Positions 56,426 through 64,000 of a DNA stretch of 64,000 nt are shown here, one piece after another. The notes beneath the pieces were generated by a model. It did not search any database, had not been told where the DNA came from, and saw only the letters and a program-made list of their open reading frames with translations. The first letter of the stretch is position 1; each line of letters opens with the position of its first letter. The stretch comes from Candidatus Gastranaerophilales bacterium. GTDB taxonomy: Bacteria > Cyanobacteriota > Vampirovibrionia > Gastranaerophilales > Gastranaerophilaceae. Made by a program: the position numbers and the translations under genes. The DNA is taken from NCBI GenBank assembly GCA_944326585.1, contig CALVEN010000006.1, forward strand, positions 1 through 64,000, written 5' to 3'.

Positions 56426-57387
56426 ATAAATTAAAATTCTGGTGGAATTGTTCAAGAGCTTTTGCGCTGCCTGTGACCGTAATGTCGTGGCTTTCGGTAT
56501 TTGTATACGCCCTGATTTCGGGCGGAAACGCTGTTTTTGGGGTTCTCGCGCTTACAGGTGTTTGTTTTGCACACCTTGCGGCAAATATTTTTGACGATTA
56601 TTTTGACTACAATATTTTGTCAAAAGACGAAAAATACCTTAAATCAGCCCAGATTTGCAAATGCAAATTCATAACCGACGGGCTTGTAACGCATAAGGGG
56701 ATGCTGATTGCTGGCTTGGTGTGTTTGTTTATTGCTGTATGCTTCGGGGCTTTATTGACATTTTTTACCGGTTGGGGCGTGGTTTTGATTGCACTTCTTG
56801 CAAGTGTTTTTGTAATTTTTTATTCAAAATTCACATTTATAGGGCTTGGAGAGCTTGCCGTCGGGATTACGTACGGACCTTTGTTGTTTGAGGGGGTTTA
56901 TTATGTTATGACAGGAAGTTTTTCGCTTGACGTTTTAATCCTGTCGCTCGGAGTCTCGCCTTTTGTAATCGCGTTTTTGTACACACATACGATTTTGGAT
57001 TACGACGGGGATTTGTGTTCCCACAAAAAAACTCTGGCATGCTCGTTTGCGGATAAAAATGATGCGTTGAAAATTCTTGCTGGATTTTATGCGGAAGGTT
57101 ATGTTTTTCTGGCGGTTTTTGCTTATTTAACTCAGATTTACACGGTTTTAATCTCATTTTTGGCAGTGCCGTTGATTTTTCTTTTATACAAAAGCCTTGA
57201 GGTATATAATCAAGACAAAAGCCTTGTGCCGGAGGTTAAATGGTGGAATTACCCCCTCGGAAACTGGGCGCATATTGAACAAGAGGGAACTCAGAGTTTT
57301 TATTTAAGACTCTATCTTGCGCGAAACATTACAACTTATTTTACCGTACTTGTTTGTATTGCATTTGTGCTTGAAAAATTCCTCTAA
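56422..57387 (+). CDS. UbiA family prenyltransferase
   Basis: UbiA enzymes attach polyprenyl chains to aromatic or other acceptors in the membrane. The 321-residue protein has about eight hydrophobic segments. The two Asp-rich motifs are NIFDDYFDYN (about 69-78) and LDYDGDLCSHKKTL (about 190-203). The start is GTG, overlapping the previous gene. The acceptor is unclear: MenA-like naphthoate prenylation is possible, yet no quinone-pathway genes are in the window. The neighbour order (nanE, kinase, small gene, ubiA) does not explain it. Confidence 0.85.
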   Translation: MNKLKFWWNCSRAFALPVTVMSWLSVFVYALISGGNAVFGVLALTGVCFAHLAANIFDDYFDYNILSKDEKYLKSAQICKCKFITDGLVTHKGMLIAGLVCLFIAVCFGALLTFFTGWGVVLIALLASVFVIFYSKFTFIGLGELAVGITYGPLLFEGVYYVMTGSFSLDVLILSLGVSPFVIAFLYTHTILDYDGDLCSHKKTLACSFADKNDALKILAGFYAEGYVFLAVFAYLTQIYTVLISFLAVPLIFLLYKSLEVYNQDKSLVPEVKWWNYPLGNWAHIEQEGTQSFYLRLYLARNITTYFTVLVCIAFVLEKFL

Positions 57388-57419
57388 ATTTGTTACTCTA
57401 AAATAAAAAGAGGATAAAA

Positions 57420-58745
57420 ATGACGACAAATCAATCAATAAAACCCCTGACCGCGGCTGTAAATTCGCTCGGACACCTTGAAATCGGCGGATGCGATACG
57501 GTTGAACTTGCCAAAAAATACGGAACACCCTTGTATGTTCTGGATAAATTTACTATAGAAAGTATTTGCAGGGAGTATAAAACCGCGTTCAAAGCTTACC
57601 CGAAAATCCGTATGATGTATGCGTCAAAAGCCCTGTGCACAATCGCAACCACGCAATTGATCGCAAAAGAAGGCTTTGGATTTGACGTTGTATCCGGCGG
57701 CGAGCTGTTTACGGTATACAAAGCCGGCGTTGACATGTCAAAAGTTCTCTTTAACGGCAATAACAAATCATTTGACGAACTTTCGCTGGCAATTGATTTG
57801 AATACCGGCAGAATTTCCGCAGACAATTTTACCGAGCTTGAAATGCTGAATGAAATTGCCCGTTCAAAAAACAAAACCGTCAAAATCCTCTTGAGGATTA
57901 CCCCCGGAATTGAATGCCACACCCACGAATACATTCAAACCGGACATCTTGATTCAAAATTCGGTTTTGACCTGACGCAGATTGATAATGCTGTCGAACT
58001 TATCCTGAAAAATTACAAAAACCTTGAATTGACGGGGCTTCACGCACATATCGGCTCCCAGATTTTTGAGACAAAAATCTACTTTGACGAAGTTGAAATT
58101 CTGGTGAAAGAAATCGCCCGCCTGAGAGAAAAATTTGGGCTAAACCTTGATGAAATCAACCTTGGCGGCGGGCTTGGCGTTAAATATACAAACGCCGACA
58201 ATCCGCCCTCTGTCAATGAAATTGCGGAGGTAATTATAACGGCGCTCGAAAACGCAATTCAAAAATACCGGATTGACCCGCCGGTTGTTTACATAGAACC
58301 CGGCAGAAGCATAATTTCCACCTCCGGTGTAACCCTCTACACAGTCGGAAGTTCTAAACAGGTTCCCCGCGGCACAAAATACATTGCAGTAGACGGCGGA
58401 ATGGCGGACAACCCGCGCCCCTCAATGTACAGAGCGGAATATTCCGCGCAAATTGCAAATAAAGCAAATTCCTCAGAAAATTTACAAACGGTAACAATTG
58501 CCGGAAGATTTTGCGAATCCGGCGATATTTTGATAAAAAATATTCAACTTCCTAATCCCGAAAAAGGCGACATTTTATGCGTGTTTAACACCGGTGCCTA
58601 TAATTTTTCAATGTCATCAAATTACAATCGCGTACAAAAATCTTGTATGGTACTTGTAAATAATTCACAATCTGATATTATAGTATATAGAGAGACGTTA
58701 GAGGATTTGATATCCCGTGATGTTATTTTGGATGGGTTAGCATGA
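57420..58745 (+). CDS. lysA: Diaminopimelate decarboxylase LysA
   Basis: LysA makes lysine from meso-diaminopimelate using PLP. The 441-residue protein shows YGTPLYVLDK, the PLP lysine in MMYASKALC, the HIGSQIFE loop, NLGGGLGV and EPGRSII, and GRFCESGDIL near the C-terminus with the catalytic Cys. AGAGGATAAAA precedes the ATG. The diadenylate cyclase gene overlaps its stop by 4 bases. Confidence 0.95.
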   Translation: MTTNQSIKPLTAAVNSLGHLEIGGCDTVELAKKYGTPLYVLDKFTIESICREYKTAFKAYPKIRMMYASKALCTIATTQLIAKEGFGFDVVSGGELFTVYKAGVDMSKVLFNGNNKSFDELSLAIDLNTGRISADNFTELEMLNEIARSKNKTVKILLRITPGIECHTHEYIQTGHLDSKFGFDLTQIDNAVELILKNYKNLELTGLHAHIGSQIFETKIYFDEVEILVKEIARLREKFGLNLDEINLGGGLGVKYTNADNPPSVNEIAEVIITALENAIQKYRIDPPVVYIEPGRSIISTSGVTLYTVGSSKQVPRGTKYIAVDGGMADNPRPSMYRAEYSAQIANKANSSENLQTVTIAGRFCESGDILIKNIQLPNPEKGDILCVFNTGAYNFSMSSNYNRVQKSCMVLVNNSQSDIIVYRETLEDLISRDVILDGLA

Positions 58746-59620
58746 TATCGGAAATTTCAGCATTTTTTCAAAGTTTAATAGCGCCTATGGATCTGGCTTT
58801 TAACTGGACTAATCTGGCTGAAATCTGCGTTATAATTGCGATTTTATGGCTTTTTTATAAAAAATTCATCAAAAACACCCAGTCCGAAAAGTTTGTAAAA
58901 GGCGCATTTTTCCTTGTATTTTTATGGATTTTCAGCGAAATATTAATAAGATTTGACCTCAAGATAATCGGCGTTTTCTTAAAATCTGTCGTAACCCTTG
59001 TATCATTGAGTTTAATCGTAATATTCCAGCCGGAATTAAGACGGCTTTTGGGATTTTTGGGACAGGTTGATTTTATCAACAAACTTTTCTCAAGCTCCAA
59101 AAAAAATGACAGCAAGCGAATTGACGTTGTAAAAGAGATTATAGAGGCGGTAAAATATTTTTCCAAATCTCACACAGGCGCCTTGATTGTATTTCAGGAC
59201 GATTTAAGCAACACATATTATGATGTGGGAACAGAATTGAACGCGGATGTTTCAACGGAACTTTTGCTGACGATTTTCCACCCCAATACTCCGCTGCATG
59301 ACGGTGCGGTTGTGATTAACGGTGACAAAATTATCTCAGCCGGTGTTCTTCTGCCGCTCACCGAGGACCCGAAATTGAGCTGGAAATACGGAACCCGCCA
59401 CCGTGCCGCAATCGGAATGTCCGAAGTCAGCGACGCTGCCTGCCTTGTTGTGTCGGAAGAAACCGGCGATGTGTCAGTTTGTATTGACGGGACTTTGAAA
59501 AGATACGAGGATCTTGTAACCCTTAAAACCGATCTCGAAAATATTCTCGGAGTCAAACCCGCCGATGAAGAAAAAACTGTTTTTAAAATAAATAACTTTA
59601 TAACAATTAAGAAAAAATAA
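58742..59620 (+). CDS. cdaA: Diadenylate cyclase (CdaA/DacA)
   Basis: CdaA makes the second messenger c-di-AMP from two ATP. The 292-residue protein has three N-terminal membrane helices (about 20-40, 53-70, 75-95) and a DAC domain with LHDGAVVINGDKI and GTRHRAAIGMSE, holding the DGA and RHR catalytic motifs. Coupling to lysA links it, in expression at least, to cell-wall precursor or lysine supply. c-di-AMP controls osmolyte and potassium uptake in many bacteria. No c-di-AMP phosphodiesterase or CdaR gene is in view. Confidence 0.95.
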   Translation: MISEISAFFQSLIAPMDLAFNWTNLAEICVIIAILWLFYKKFIKNTQSEKFVKGAFFLVFLWIFSEILIRFDLKIIGVFLKSVVTLVSLSLIVIFQPELRRLLGFLGQVDFINKLFSSSKKNDSKRIDVVKEIIEAVKYFSKSHTGALIVFQDDLSNTYYDVGTELNADVSTELLLTIFHPNTPLHDGAVVINGDKIISAGVLLPLTEDPKLSWKYGTRHRAAIGMSEVSDAACLVVSEETGDVSVCIDGTLKRYEDLVTLKTDLENILGVKPADEEKTVFKINNFITIKKK

Positions 59621-59621
59621 T

Positions 59622-60494
59622 ATGCACACAAAAACCATTCCATTGAAATTCAGAATATTATTGATAATCCGAAAGATGCTTTTTTTAACAATCGGAGCAT
59701 TTATTGCTGCAGCGGCAATCGAAGGATTTTTGCTGCCGAATAACATTATTGACGGCGGTGTCATCGGTATTTCAATGATTGCGACTTACCTGACAAAAAT
59801 TAATCTGGGCTTGCTCGTTGTTTTGATTAACTTTCCTTTTATCTGTCTTGCATTTACTAAAATGGGGAAAAAATTTGTACTGCAGACATTTTATGCGATT
59901 ATAATGTTTTCGCTGGCACTGAACGTATTCCACGGGCATCAGGCAACGGAGGATTTGCTTCTGGCAACGGTATTCGGCGGGATAATCCTCGGCACCGGAG
60001 TCGGCATAATCCTTAAAAACGAAGGCTCGCTTGACGGAACTGAAATCCTTTCGCTTGTTTTATCCAAAAAATGGGGGTTTTCGGTCGGTGAATTCATTAT
60101 GGGGATGAATATATTCATCTATTGCGGGGCGGGACTTGTTTTCGGCTGGGGAAAAGCAATGTATTCAATGCTCACCTATTTTATAGCGTTTAAGGTTATT
60201 GATATTGTTATTGAAGGGCTTAACAGCTCCAAATCCGTCAGAATTATCAGCGACAAATCCTATGAAATCGGGCAAACGCTTATTGAAAAGCTTGATATCG
60301 GAATTACTTATATATACGGGCAGGGCGGCTATTCAAAAGTCGATAAAACAATGATTTACTGTATTATTTCCCGTCTTGAAATGTCCAAAATGAAAGAAAT
60401 TGTCCGCGAAATTGACCCCAATGCGTTTATGTCGATTGTCGACGTACACGAAACCTACGGCGCCAGACTCAAAAAAAGAGTTAATAAAATATAG
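59622..60494 (+). CDS. YitT family membrane protein (DUF161/DUF2179)
   Basis: The 290-residue protein has about five to six membrane segments, with the family motifs GFLLPNNIIDGGVIGISMIA, GILGTG-like GGIILGTGVGIILKNEGSLD and GWGKAMYSMLTYF. A soluble C-terminal DUF2179 domain follows (about 205-290: SVRIISDKSYEIGQTLIEKL, TMIYCIISRLEM). The function of YitT proteins is not firmly known. It begins 1 base after cdaA, so it closes the lysA-cdaA-yitT operon. Confidence 0.9.
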   Translation: MHTKTIPLKFRILLIIRKMLFLTIGAFIAAAAIEGFLLPNNIIDGGVIGISMIATYLTKINLGLLVVLINFPFICLAFTKMGKKFVLQTFYAIIMFSLALNVFHGHQATEDLLLATVFGGIILGTGVGIILKNEGSLDGTEILSLVLSKKWGFSVGEFIMGMNIFIYCGAGLVFGWGKAMYSMLTYFIAFKVIDIVIEGLNSSKSVRIISDKSYEIGQTLIEKLDIGITYIYGQGGYSKVDKTMIYCIISRLEMSKMKEIVREIDPNAFMSIVDVHETYGARLKKRVNKI

Positions 60495-60535
60495 TTATGG
60501 GATTACTGTCAGATAATCCGACCTGCGTTTTTAAA

Positions 60536-60634
60536 GGGGAATAAGTGAATAAGGGAATAAGTGTTATATAAAGTTGATATTGAAAATATCCGCTCAGATT
60601 AATTTTAGAAATAACTTATTATTACCTTATTCAC
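60536..60634. repeat. Dispersed GAATAAG element, copy 11 (reverse orientation)
   Basis: It starts GGGGAATAAGTGAATAAGGG and continues with GTTATATAAAGTTGATATTG and CGCTCAGATTAATTTTAG, ending CTTATTCAC. It is the reverse complement of the copy 8 subtype. Confidence 0.85.
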
Positions 60635-60969
60635 ATATGCCCAACCTAACAATGTCAATTTGTCATCCCGCACTTGTTGCGGGATCTTAGCCCCCTCACC
60701 CGAATTTCTAAACTCGCAAATGCTCGTTAAGAAATTCTACCCTCTCCCAGAGGTAGAGGCGATGAGGTAGGGCAACACTCCGTCATTCTGAGCGCCAGCG
60801 AAGAATCTCGATAAAGTTATTAAAATACTAAGGATTTGCTTAATTCGTCATCCCGCACTTGTTGCGGGATCTAATTACTGTCCCCTCCCGCGGGGTTTGG
60901 GGTGAGGGGCAAAGAGATCCTTCGGCTAAAGCCTCAGGATGACATATCTCGTGTCATACTGAATTTTTT
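60635..60969. repeat. Repeat mosaic after yitT
   Basis: GTCATCCCGCACTTGTTGCG occurs twice. CCCCTCACCCGAATTTC, GTCATTCTGAGCGCCAGCG with AAGAATCTCG, CTCCCGCGGGGTTTGGGG and GATCCTTCGGCTAAAGCCTC follow. Together they are the reverse complement of the 52.8-53.1 kb mosaic in the same order of modules. No gene is seen. Confidence 0.8.
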
Positions 60970-61121
60970 GGGGAATAAGTGTTATATAAAAAGCAATCTT
61001 GGAAAAATCCCGCTCTGCCAAAGGCAGGATACCGGATGCTGGACATCCCCACAGGTCATCCCGTTCAGATTAATTTTAGAAATAACTTATTCCCTTATTC
61101 CCTTATTACCTTATTCCCTTT
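60970..61121. repeat. Dispersed GAATAAG element, copy 12 (reverse) with nested insert
   Basis: GGGGAATAAGTGTTATATAA and AAAGCAATCTTGGAAAAATC lead into the same nested double-hairpin insert as copy 7 (CTGCC-AAA-GGCAG and GGATG-CTGGA-CATCC). AGATTAATTTTAGAAATAAC and tandem CTTATTCCC runs follow. Confidence 0.85.
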
Positions 61122-61152
61122 AGGTATACCTGCCTTGAACGTCATTCTGTAC

Positions 61153-61181
61153 TTGTCGTGCGTCAGGCACTGTGGTATAAT
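61153..61181 (+). promoter_or_regulatory. Promoter of padR (leaderless)
   Basis: TTGTCG, 17 bases, perfect TATAAT. The -10 box ends 6 bases before the ATG at 61188, and there is no ribosome site. Confidence 0.65.
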
Positions 61182-61187
61182 AGATTT

Positions 61188-61715
61188 ATGATAGAACTAA
61201 TGATATTATATGTGCTGTCAAAGCGTGAATTAACAATGTATTCGGTGCAAAAATTCATATTTGAGAATTTCGGCGCATTTTCGAAACCCAGCATCGGAGC
61301 GATAAAACCGGCGCTGGTGCGTCTGGAAAAACAGGGCTGTCTGACTTCCCGAAAAATGATGTCCGACGGCGGAAAGCTTTCTGTTTTTTATACAATAACC
61401 AAAAACGGGCTGGAGGAGCTCAGACGGCTTATTCTGGAAAACTTAAGCGAAAATCCGGTGCAATTTTTGACAAATGCCAGAATAAAACTTTCCTGTGCCT
61501 CTTTTTTGTCCAAAGACGAATGTGCTGATTTGTTTTTCCGTATCAAATCACTTGCAATGCAGCACAAATTCAATGCGGAAGCGGCAATTGACGATGAATA
61601 CAATCACTTAAGCTTTTATCAGAGGATAATTCTGGATAACACTATCTGTGAATACGCAAATTTCATAACAATTCTGGAAGGTTTGGAAAAAGAAAATGCC
61701 GGCAGCAGTAAATAG
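61188..61715 (+). CDS. PadR family transcriptional regulator
   Basis: PadR proteins are winged-helix repressors. The 175-residue protein has the wHTH at about 1-80 (LMILYVLSKRELTMYSVQKF, KPSIGAIKPALVRLEKQGCL, with wing KLSVFYTITKNGLEEL). A C-terminal helical dimerisation domain (about 100-170) ends with LDNTICEYANFITILEGLEK. I chose the ATG at 61188 because the promoter TATAAT lies just before it. The next gene starts 20 bases inside its end, so it may control the DUF512/mla unit. Confidence 0.85.
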   Translation: MIELMILYVLSKRELTMYSVQKFIFENFGAFSKPSIGAIKPALVRLEKQGCLTSRKMMSDGGKLSVFYTITKNGLEELRRLILENLSENPVQFLTNARIKLSCASFLSKDECADLFFRIKSLAMQHKFNAEAAIDDEYNHLSFYQRIILDNTICEYANFITILEGLEKENAGSSK

Positions 61716-62991
61716 CGTTATAAAAAATTCAATTGCAGATGAGCTGGAAATCACGGCGGGTGACGAAATTTTGTCAATCGACGGAAATAAAATGTCCGAT
61801 ATGATTGATTATAATTTTTACTGTAAATCCGAATTTTTGACCCTTGAGGTTAAAAAAAAATCCGGCGGGATTGAAGAAATTGAAATCGAAAAAGATTATG
61901 ACGAAGATTTGGGCATAGTCTTTGAAAGTGCTGTTTTTGACAGAGTAAAACCATGCCTGAACAAATGCATTTTCTGCTTTGTAGACCAGCAGCCAAAGGG
62001 TTTGAGGGAAACTTTGTACGTAAAAGACGATGATTACAGGCTTTCATATCTGCAAGGCACATATATTACGCTTACAAATTTTACGGAAAAAGACCGCGAA
62101 CGGATAAAAAGACTGCATCTGGGACCTTTTTATGTATCAATACATACGACAAATCCGGATTTGAGATGTAAAATGCTCCAAAATCCCAATGCCGGCAAGG
62201 CTCTGGAGAATTTGAAATGGTTCAGAAAAAACAAAATCCCGTTTCACGCACAAATTGTTTTATGCCCCGGAATAAATGACGGAAAGGAGCTGGAGCGCAC
62301 GCTTGATGATCTTGCGCAATTAAAAAACACTGTTTTATCCACGGCAATTGTGCCTGTCGGGGTTACGCAATTCAGAAAAGACGGACTGAGGCGGGTTGAC
62401 AAAAAATGTGCCCTGCAAACAATTGACATTGCGTCACGCTACAAACGCGTATGCTGCTCCGATGAGTTCTTTTTGATTGCGGAAATGGATATTCCGCCTA
62501 AAAAATACTACGGAAATTTCGCACAGCTTGATGACGGCGTGGGTGCAATAAGACTTTTAATTGAAGATTTTAAAAAATGCAGGCTGCCCGAAAAGCTTAA
62601 AACGCCCGTGAAATTTGCGTTTGCAACATCATATGCCGCAAAATACGCAATAGACAAAATTGCACAAAGGCTTAATAAAATTCCTAACCTCACCTGCTCG
62701 GTTCATCCGGTAAAATCGGATTACTGGGGCGAAGACATAACGGTTGCGGGGCTGATTACAAGCAAAGATTTAATCAAAACCGTGCAAAATCTGGAGGCTG
62801 ATTTTGTCGTTATCCCGTCCGTCATGCTCAGAGCTTACAGTGAGGATTTTCTCGACGGAAAAAACCTTGATTACGTCAAAAAAGTTACGGACAAAAAATT
62901 TTTTGTGGTAAAAAATATCTATTCAATGCGGGAGCTTACGGAATATTTGCGGCAAAGCGCAACCAAATTGACAACACACCCGATTTTTTAG
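61696..62991 (+). CDS. DUF512 protein: PDZ-like plus radical-SAM-type Fe-S protein
   Basis: The 431 residues begin with a PDZ-like domain (about 1-65: ITAGDEILSIDGNKMSDMID). A radical-SAM-like segment with the cluster motif CLNKCIFCFVDQQPKGLRET (about 88-107; Cys-X3-Cys-X2-Cys) follows, then the DUF512 C-terminal domain (DGVGAIRLLIEDF onward). Proteins of this class are widespread in Cyanobacteria and Clostridia as conserved Fe-S proteins of unknown role. Its start overlaps padR by 20 bases. Confidence 0.9.
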   Translation: MPAAVNSVIKNSIADELEITAGDEILSIDGNKMSDMIDYNFYCKSEFLTLEVKKKSGGIEEIEIEKDYDEDLGIVFESAVFDRVKPCLNKCIFCFVDQQPKGLRETLYVKDDDYRLSYLQGTYITLTNFTEKDRERIKRLHLGPFYVSIHTTNPDLRCKMLQNPNAGKALENLKWFRKNKIPFHAQIVLCPGINDGKELERTLDDLAQLKNTVLSTAIVPVGVTQFRKDGLRRVDKKCALQTIDIASRYKRVCCSDEFFLIAEMDIPPKKYYGNFAQLDDGVGAIRLLIEDFKKCRLPEKLKTPVKFAFATSYAAKYAIDKIAQRLNKIPNLTCSVHPVKSDYWGEDITVAGLITSKDLIKTVQNLEADFVVIPSVMLRAYSEDFLDGKNLDYVKKVTDKKFFVVKNIYSMRELTEYLRQSATKLTTHPIF

Positions 62992-62997
62992 TATAAT
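62968..62997 (+). promoter_or_regulatory. Promoter of mlaE (leaderless)
   Basis: TTGACA, 18 bases, TATAAT, lying in the last codons of the DUF512 gene and just past its stop. The -10 box ends 7 bases before the ATG at 63005. Confidence 0.7.
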
Positions 62998-63004
62998 TCT
63001 TTGT

Positions 63005-63814
63005 ATGGGGACTTTACAAAAATATCTGAAACAATCCGCCACATACAAGATTTTTACAGGGGTATACGACACCTTTTACGAGTTTGTGGATACTCTTGGC
63101 AAAATTACCGAAAACGGAATTCAGCTTATCAAAGCCCTGATAAAAGGCGGAATTGACCGGAAAGAACTTGTTTATCAATGTTCAAGATTTGGTGTAAGTT
63201 CACTTCCCATAACGCTTACGATTGTCGGAATGACGTCTGTTATTGTTGCGTCGCAGGTTGCACTCGAAATGGTTAAACAGGGCGGCGGAAATTTTATCGG
63301 CATGATGATGTCAATTTTGATAGTGAGAGAAGTCGCCGTTATAATGTCGGGCTTTGCAATAATATCCATGATAGGCTCCTCTATTGCCTCCGAAATCGCC
63401 ACAATGCGAGTTACGGAACAAATTGACGCAATCAGAGTATTAAAAGTCGACCCCGTAAGCTATTTATTTGTGCCGAGGGTATTGTCAGGAATAATCATGA
63501 TGCCTTTTGTAACCATAATTGCGGCGGCAGTCGGGGTTTTGGCGGGAGCCGTAACGTCGGATTTGTTTGCCGGATTGAGCTACAGGGCATATTTTGATTC
63601 GGCCTGGCTCGGAATTTACATGAAAGATTTATGGGTAAGCTTACTTAAGGCGGTATTTTTCGGCGGAACAATCGCGCTTATAAGCTGCTCGTGCGGATAT
63701 CACGCCTCGGGCGGAGCCAAAGGCGTCGGACTCGCAACCACAAAAGCCGTTGTATGGTCATTTGTGGCAATTGTTATCTGGGATATGATTTTTGCGGTGG
63801 CATTTTTCTTTTAA
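63005..63814 (+). CDS. mlaE: MlaE/YrbE family lipid ABC-transporter permease
   Basis: MlaE is the inner-membrane permease of the Mla/TGD lipid transporter. The 269-residue protein has five or six hydrophobic segments and the family motifs SSLPITLTIVGMTSVIVASQ, IAMSGF-like VIMSGFAIISMIGSSIASEI, ATMRVTEQIDAIRVLKVDPV and PRVLSGIIMMPFVTII, with GATTKAV-like VGLATTKAVVWSF. mlaF begins 11 bases later, so permease and ATPase share a transcript. The MCE partner is encoded far away at 3.5 kb. Confidence 0.93.
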   Translation: MGTLQKYLKQSATYKIFTGVYDTFYEFVDTLGKITENGIQLIKALIKGGIDRKELVYQCSRFGVSSLPITLTIVGMTSVIVASQVALEMVKQGGGNFIGMMMSILIVREVAVIMSGFAIISMIGSSIASEIATMRVTEQIDAIRVLKVDPVSYLFVPRVLSGIIMMPFVTIIAAAVGVLAGAVTSDLFAGLSYRAYFDSAWLGIYMKDLWVSLLKAVFFGGTIALISCSCGYHASGGAKGVGLATTKAVVWSFVAIVIWDMIFAVAFFF

Positions 63815-63825
63815 GGGTATAAAAA

Positions 63826-64000
63826 ATGAGTATTGAAGTTAAAAATTTAGTTAAAAAATTCGGTGATAAAACGGTCATAGACAATGTTTCATTTAAGGTC
63901 AACGACAGAGAAACTCTTGCGATTGTCGGGTTTTCAGGCTCCGGCAAAAGTACCATTTTAAAGCTGATTTCAGGGCTTTTGGAAAAAGATTCCGGTGAAA
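63826..64000 (+). CDS. mlaF: MlaF-type ABC ATPase, partial (cut by window end)
   Basis: The first 58 codons are visible: SIEVKNLVKKFGDKTVIDNV, then SFKVNDRETLAIVGFSGSGK with the Walker A lysine, followed by STILKLISGLLEKDSGE. This is the nucleotide-binding start of an ABC transporter ATPase. The location after mlaE makes it the energising subunit of the lipid transporter. The gene continues past the window. Confidence 0.88.
   Translation, partial: MSIEVKNLVKKFGDKTVIDNVSFKVNDRETLAIVGFSGSGKSTILKLISGLLEKDSGE

Noticed and set aside
60902-61191. Two overlapping plus-strand frames upstream of padR
   Set aside because: Both read through the dispersed element and its nested insert, so they are repeat shadows, not genes.

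Overview
The window looks like a chromosomal segment of a fermentative, non-photosynthetic, Gram-negative relative of the Cyanobacteria, most likely a gut Melainabacterium of the Gastranaerophilales type. This is an inference from gene content, not a database result. Outer-membrane genes (LpxK, MlaD/MlaE/MlaF, Skp, a TpsB-type barrel) show a diderm cell. A cyanobacterial-type DUF512/radical-SAM protein and short N-terminal FRG/SFG motifs point to the cyanobacterial side. A trimeric [FeFe] hydrogenase, with no respiratory genes in view, points to fermentation. Flagellar genes (FliJ, a FliK-like protein, a hook/rod protein) suggest motility or a flagellar export system.

Layout. 1-300: tandem repeats built around a tRNA-Pro. 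0.3-6.6 kb: yidC, queA, a lytic transglycosylase, mlaD, lpxK and nth, all on the plus strand. 6.8-10.9 kb: the hydrogenase operon hydC-hydB-hydA. 11.3-13.6 kb: tRNA-Lys, a structured GC-rich element carrying a copy of the tRNA 3' end, an AT-rich Fic gene and an HTH regulator. 13.6-20.2 kb: pth, a TPR protein, a group 2 sigma factor, tRNA-Val and clpC. 20.4-31 kb: the flagellar trio, parvulin, aminopeptidase P, an rRNA/tRNA methyltransferase, PHP phosphoesterase, RNase PH, two small secreted coiled-coil proteins, acetolactate synthase and FolE2. 31-38 kb: barrel-like protein, M49-like peptidase, rlmH, mscS, tRNA-Gly(CCC), a repeat-bearing secreted protein and a GH38 mannosidase. 38-47.9 kb: glnA, a membrane-anchored starch-synthase-like protein, nupC, a 31-residue membrane microprotein and bioDA. 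48-52.4 kb: TpsB, Skp, glucose-6-phosphate isomerase and tRNA-Gly(UCC). 52.4-53.2 kb: a probable structured RNA and repeats. 53.2-64 kb: M16 peptidase, nanE/ROK kinase, UbiA, lysA, diadenylate cyclase, YitT, PadR, DUF512, mlaE and the start of mlaF.

How the genes fit together. MlaD (3.5 kb) and MlaE/MlaF (63 kb) probably form one lipid transporter encoded at separate loci. NanE and the ROK kinase, the GH38 enzyme, NupC and the GT5-like protein suggest use of host glycans and nucleosides together with glycogen-type storage. HydABC would reoxidise NADH and ferredoxin with release of hydrogen.

The most unusual content is non-coding. There are twelve copies of a ~70-100 bp near-palindromic element, often abutting stop codons. 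Downstream of tRNA-Lys and tRNA-Gly(UCC) lie parallel terminator plus structured-element arrangements that end in the same junction word and a copy of the host tRNA 3' end. Six genes have a -10 box so close to the start codon that their mRNAs should be leaderless. A ~95-175 nt structured RNA candidate lies next to tRNA-Gly(UCC). No CRISPR array, insertion sequence or prophage was seen.
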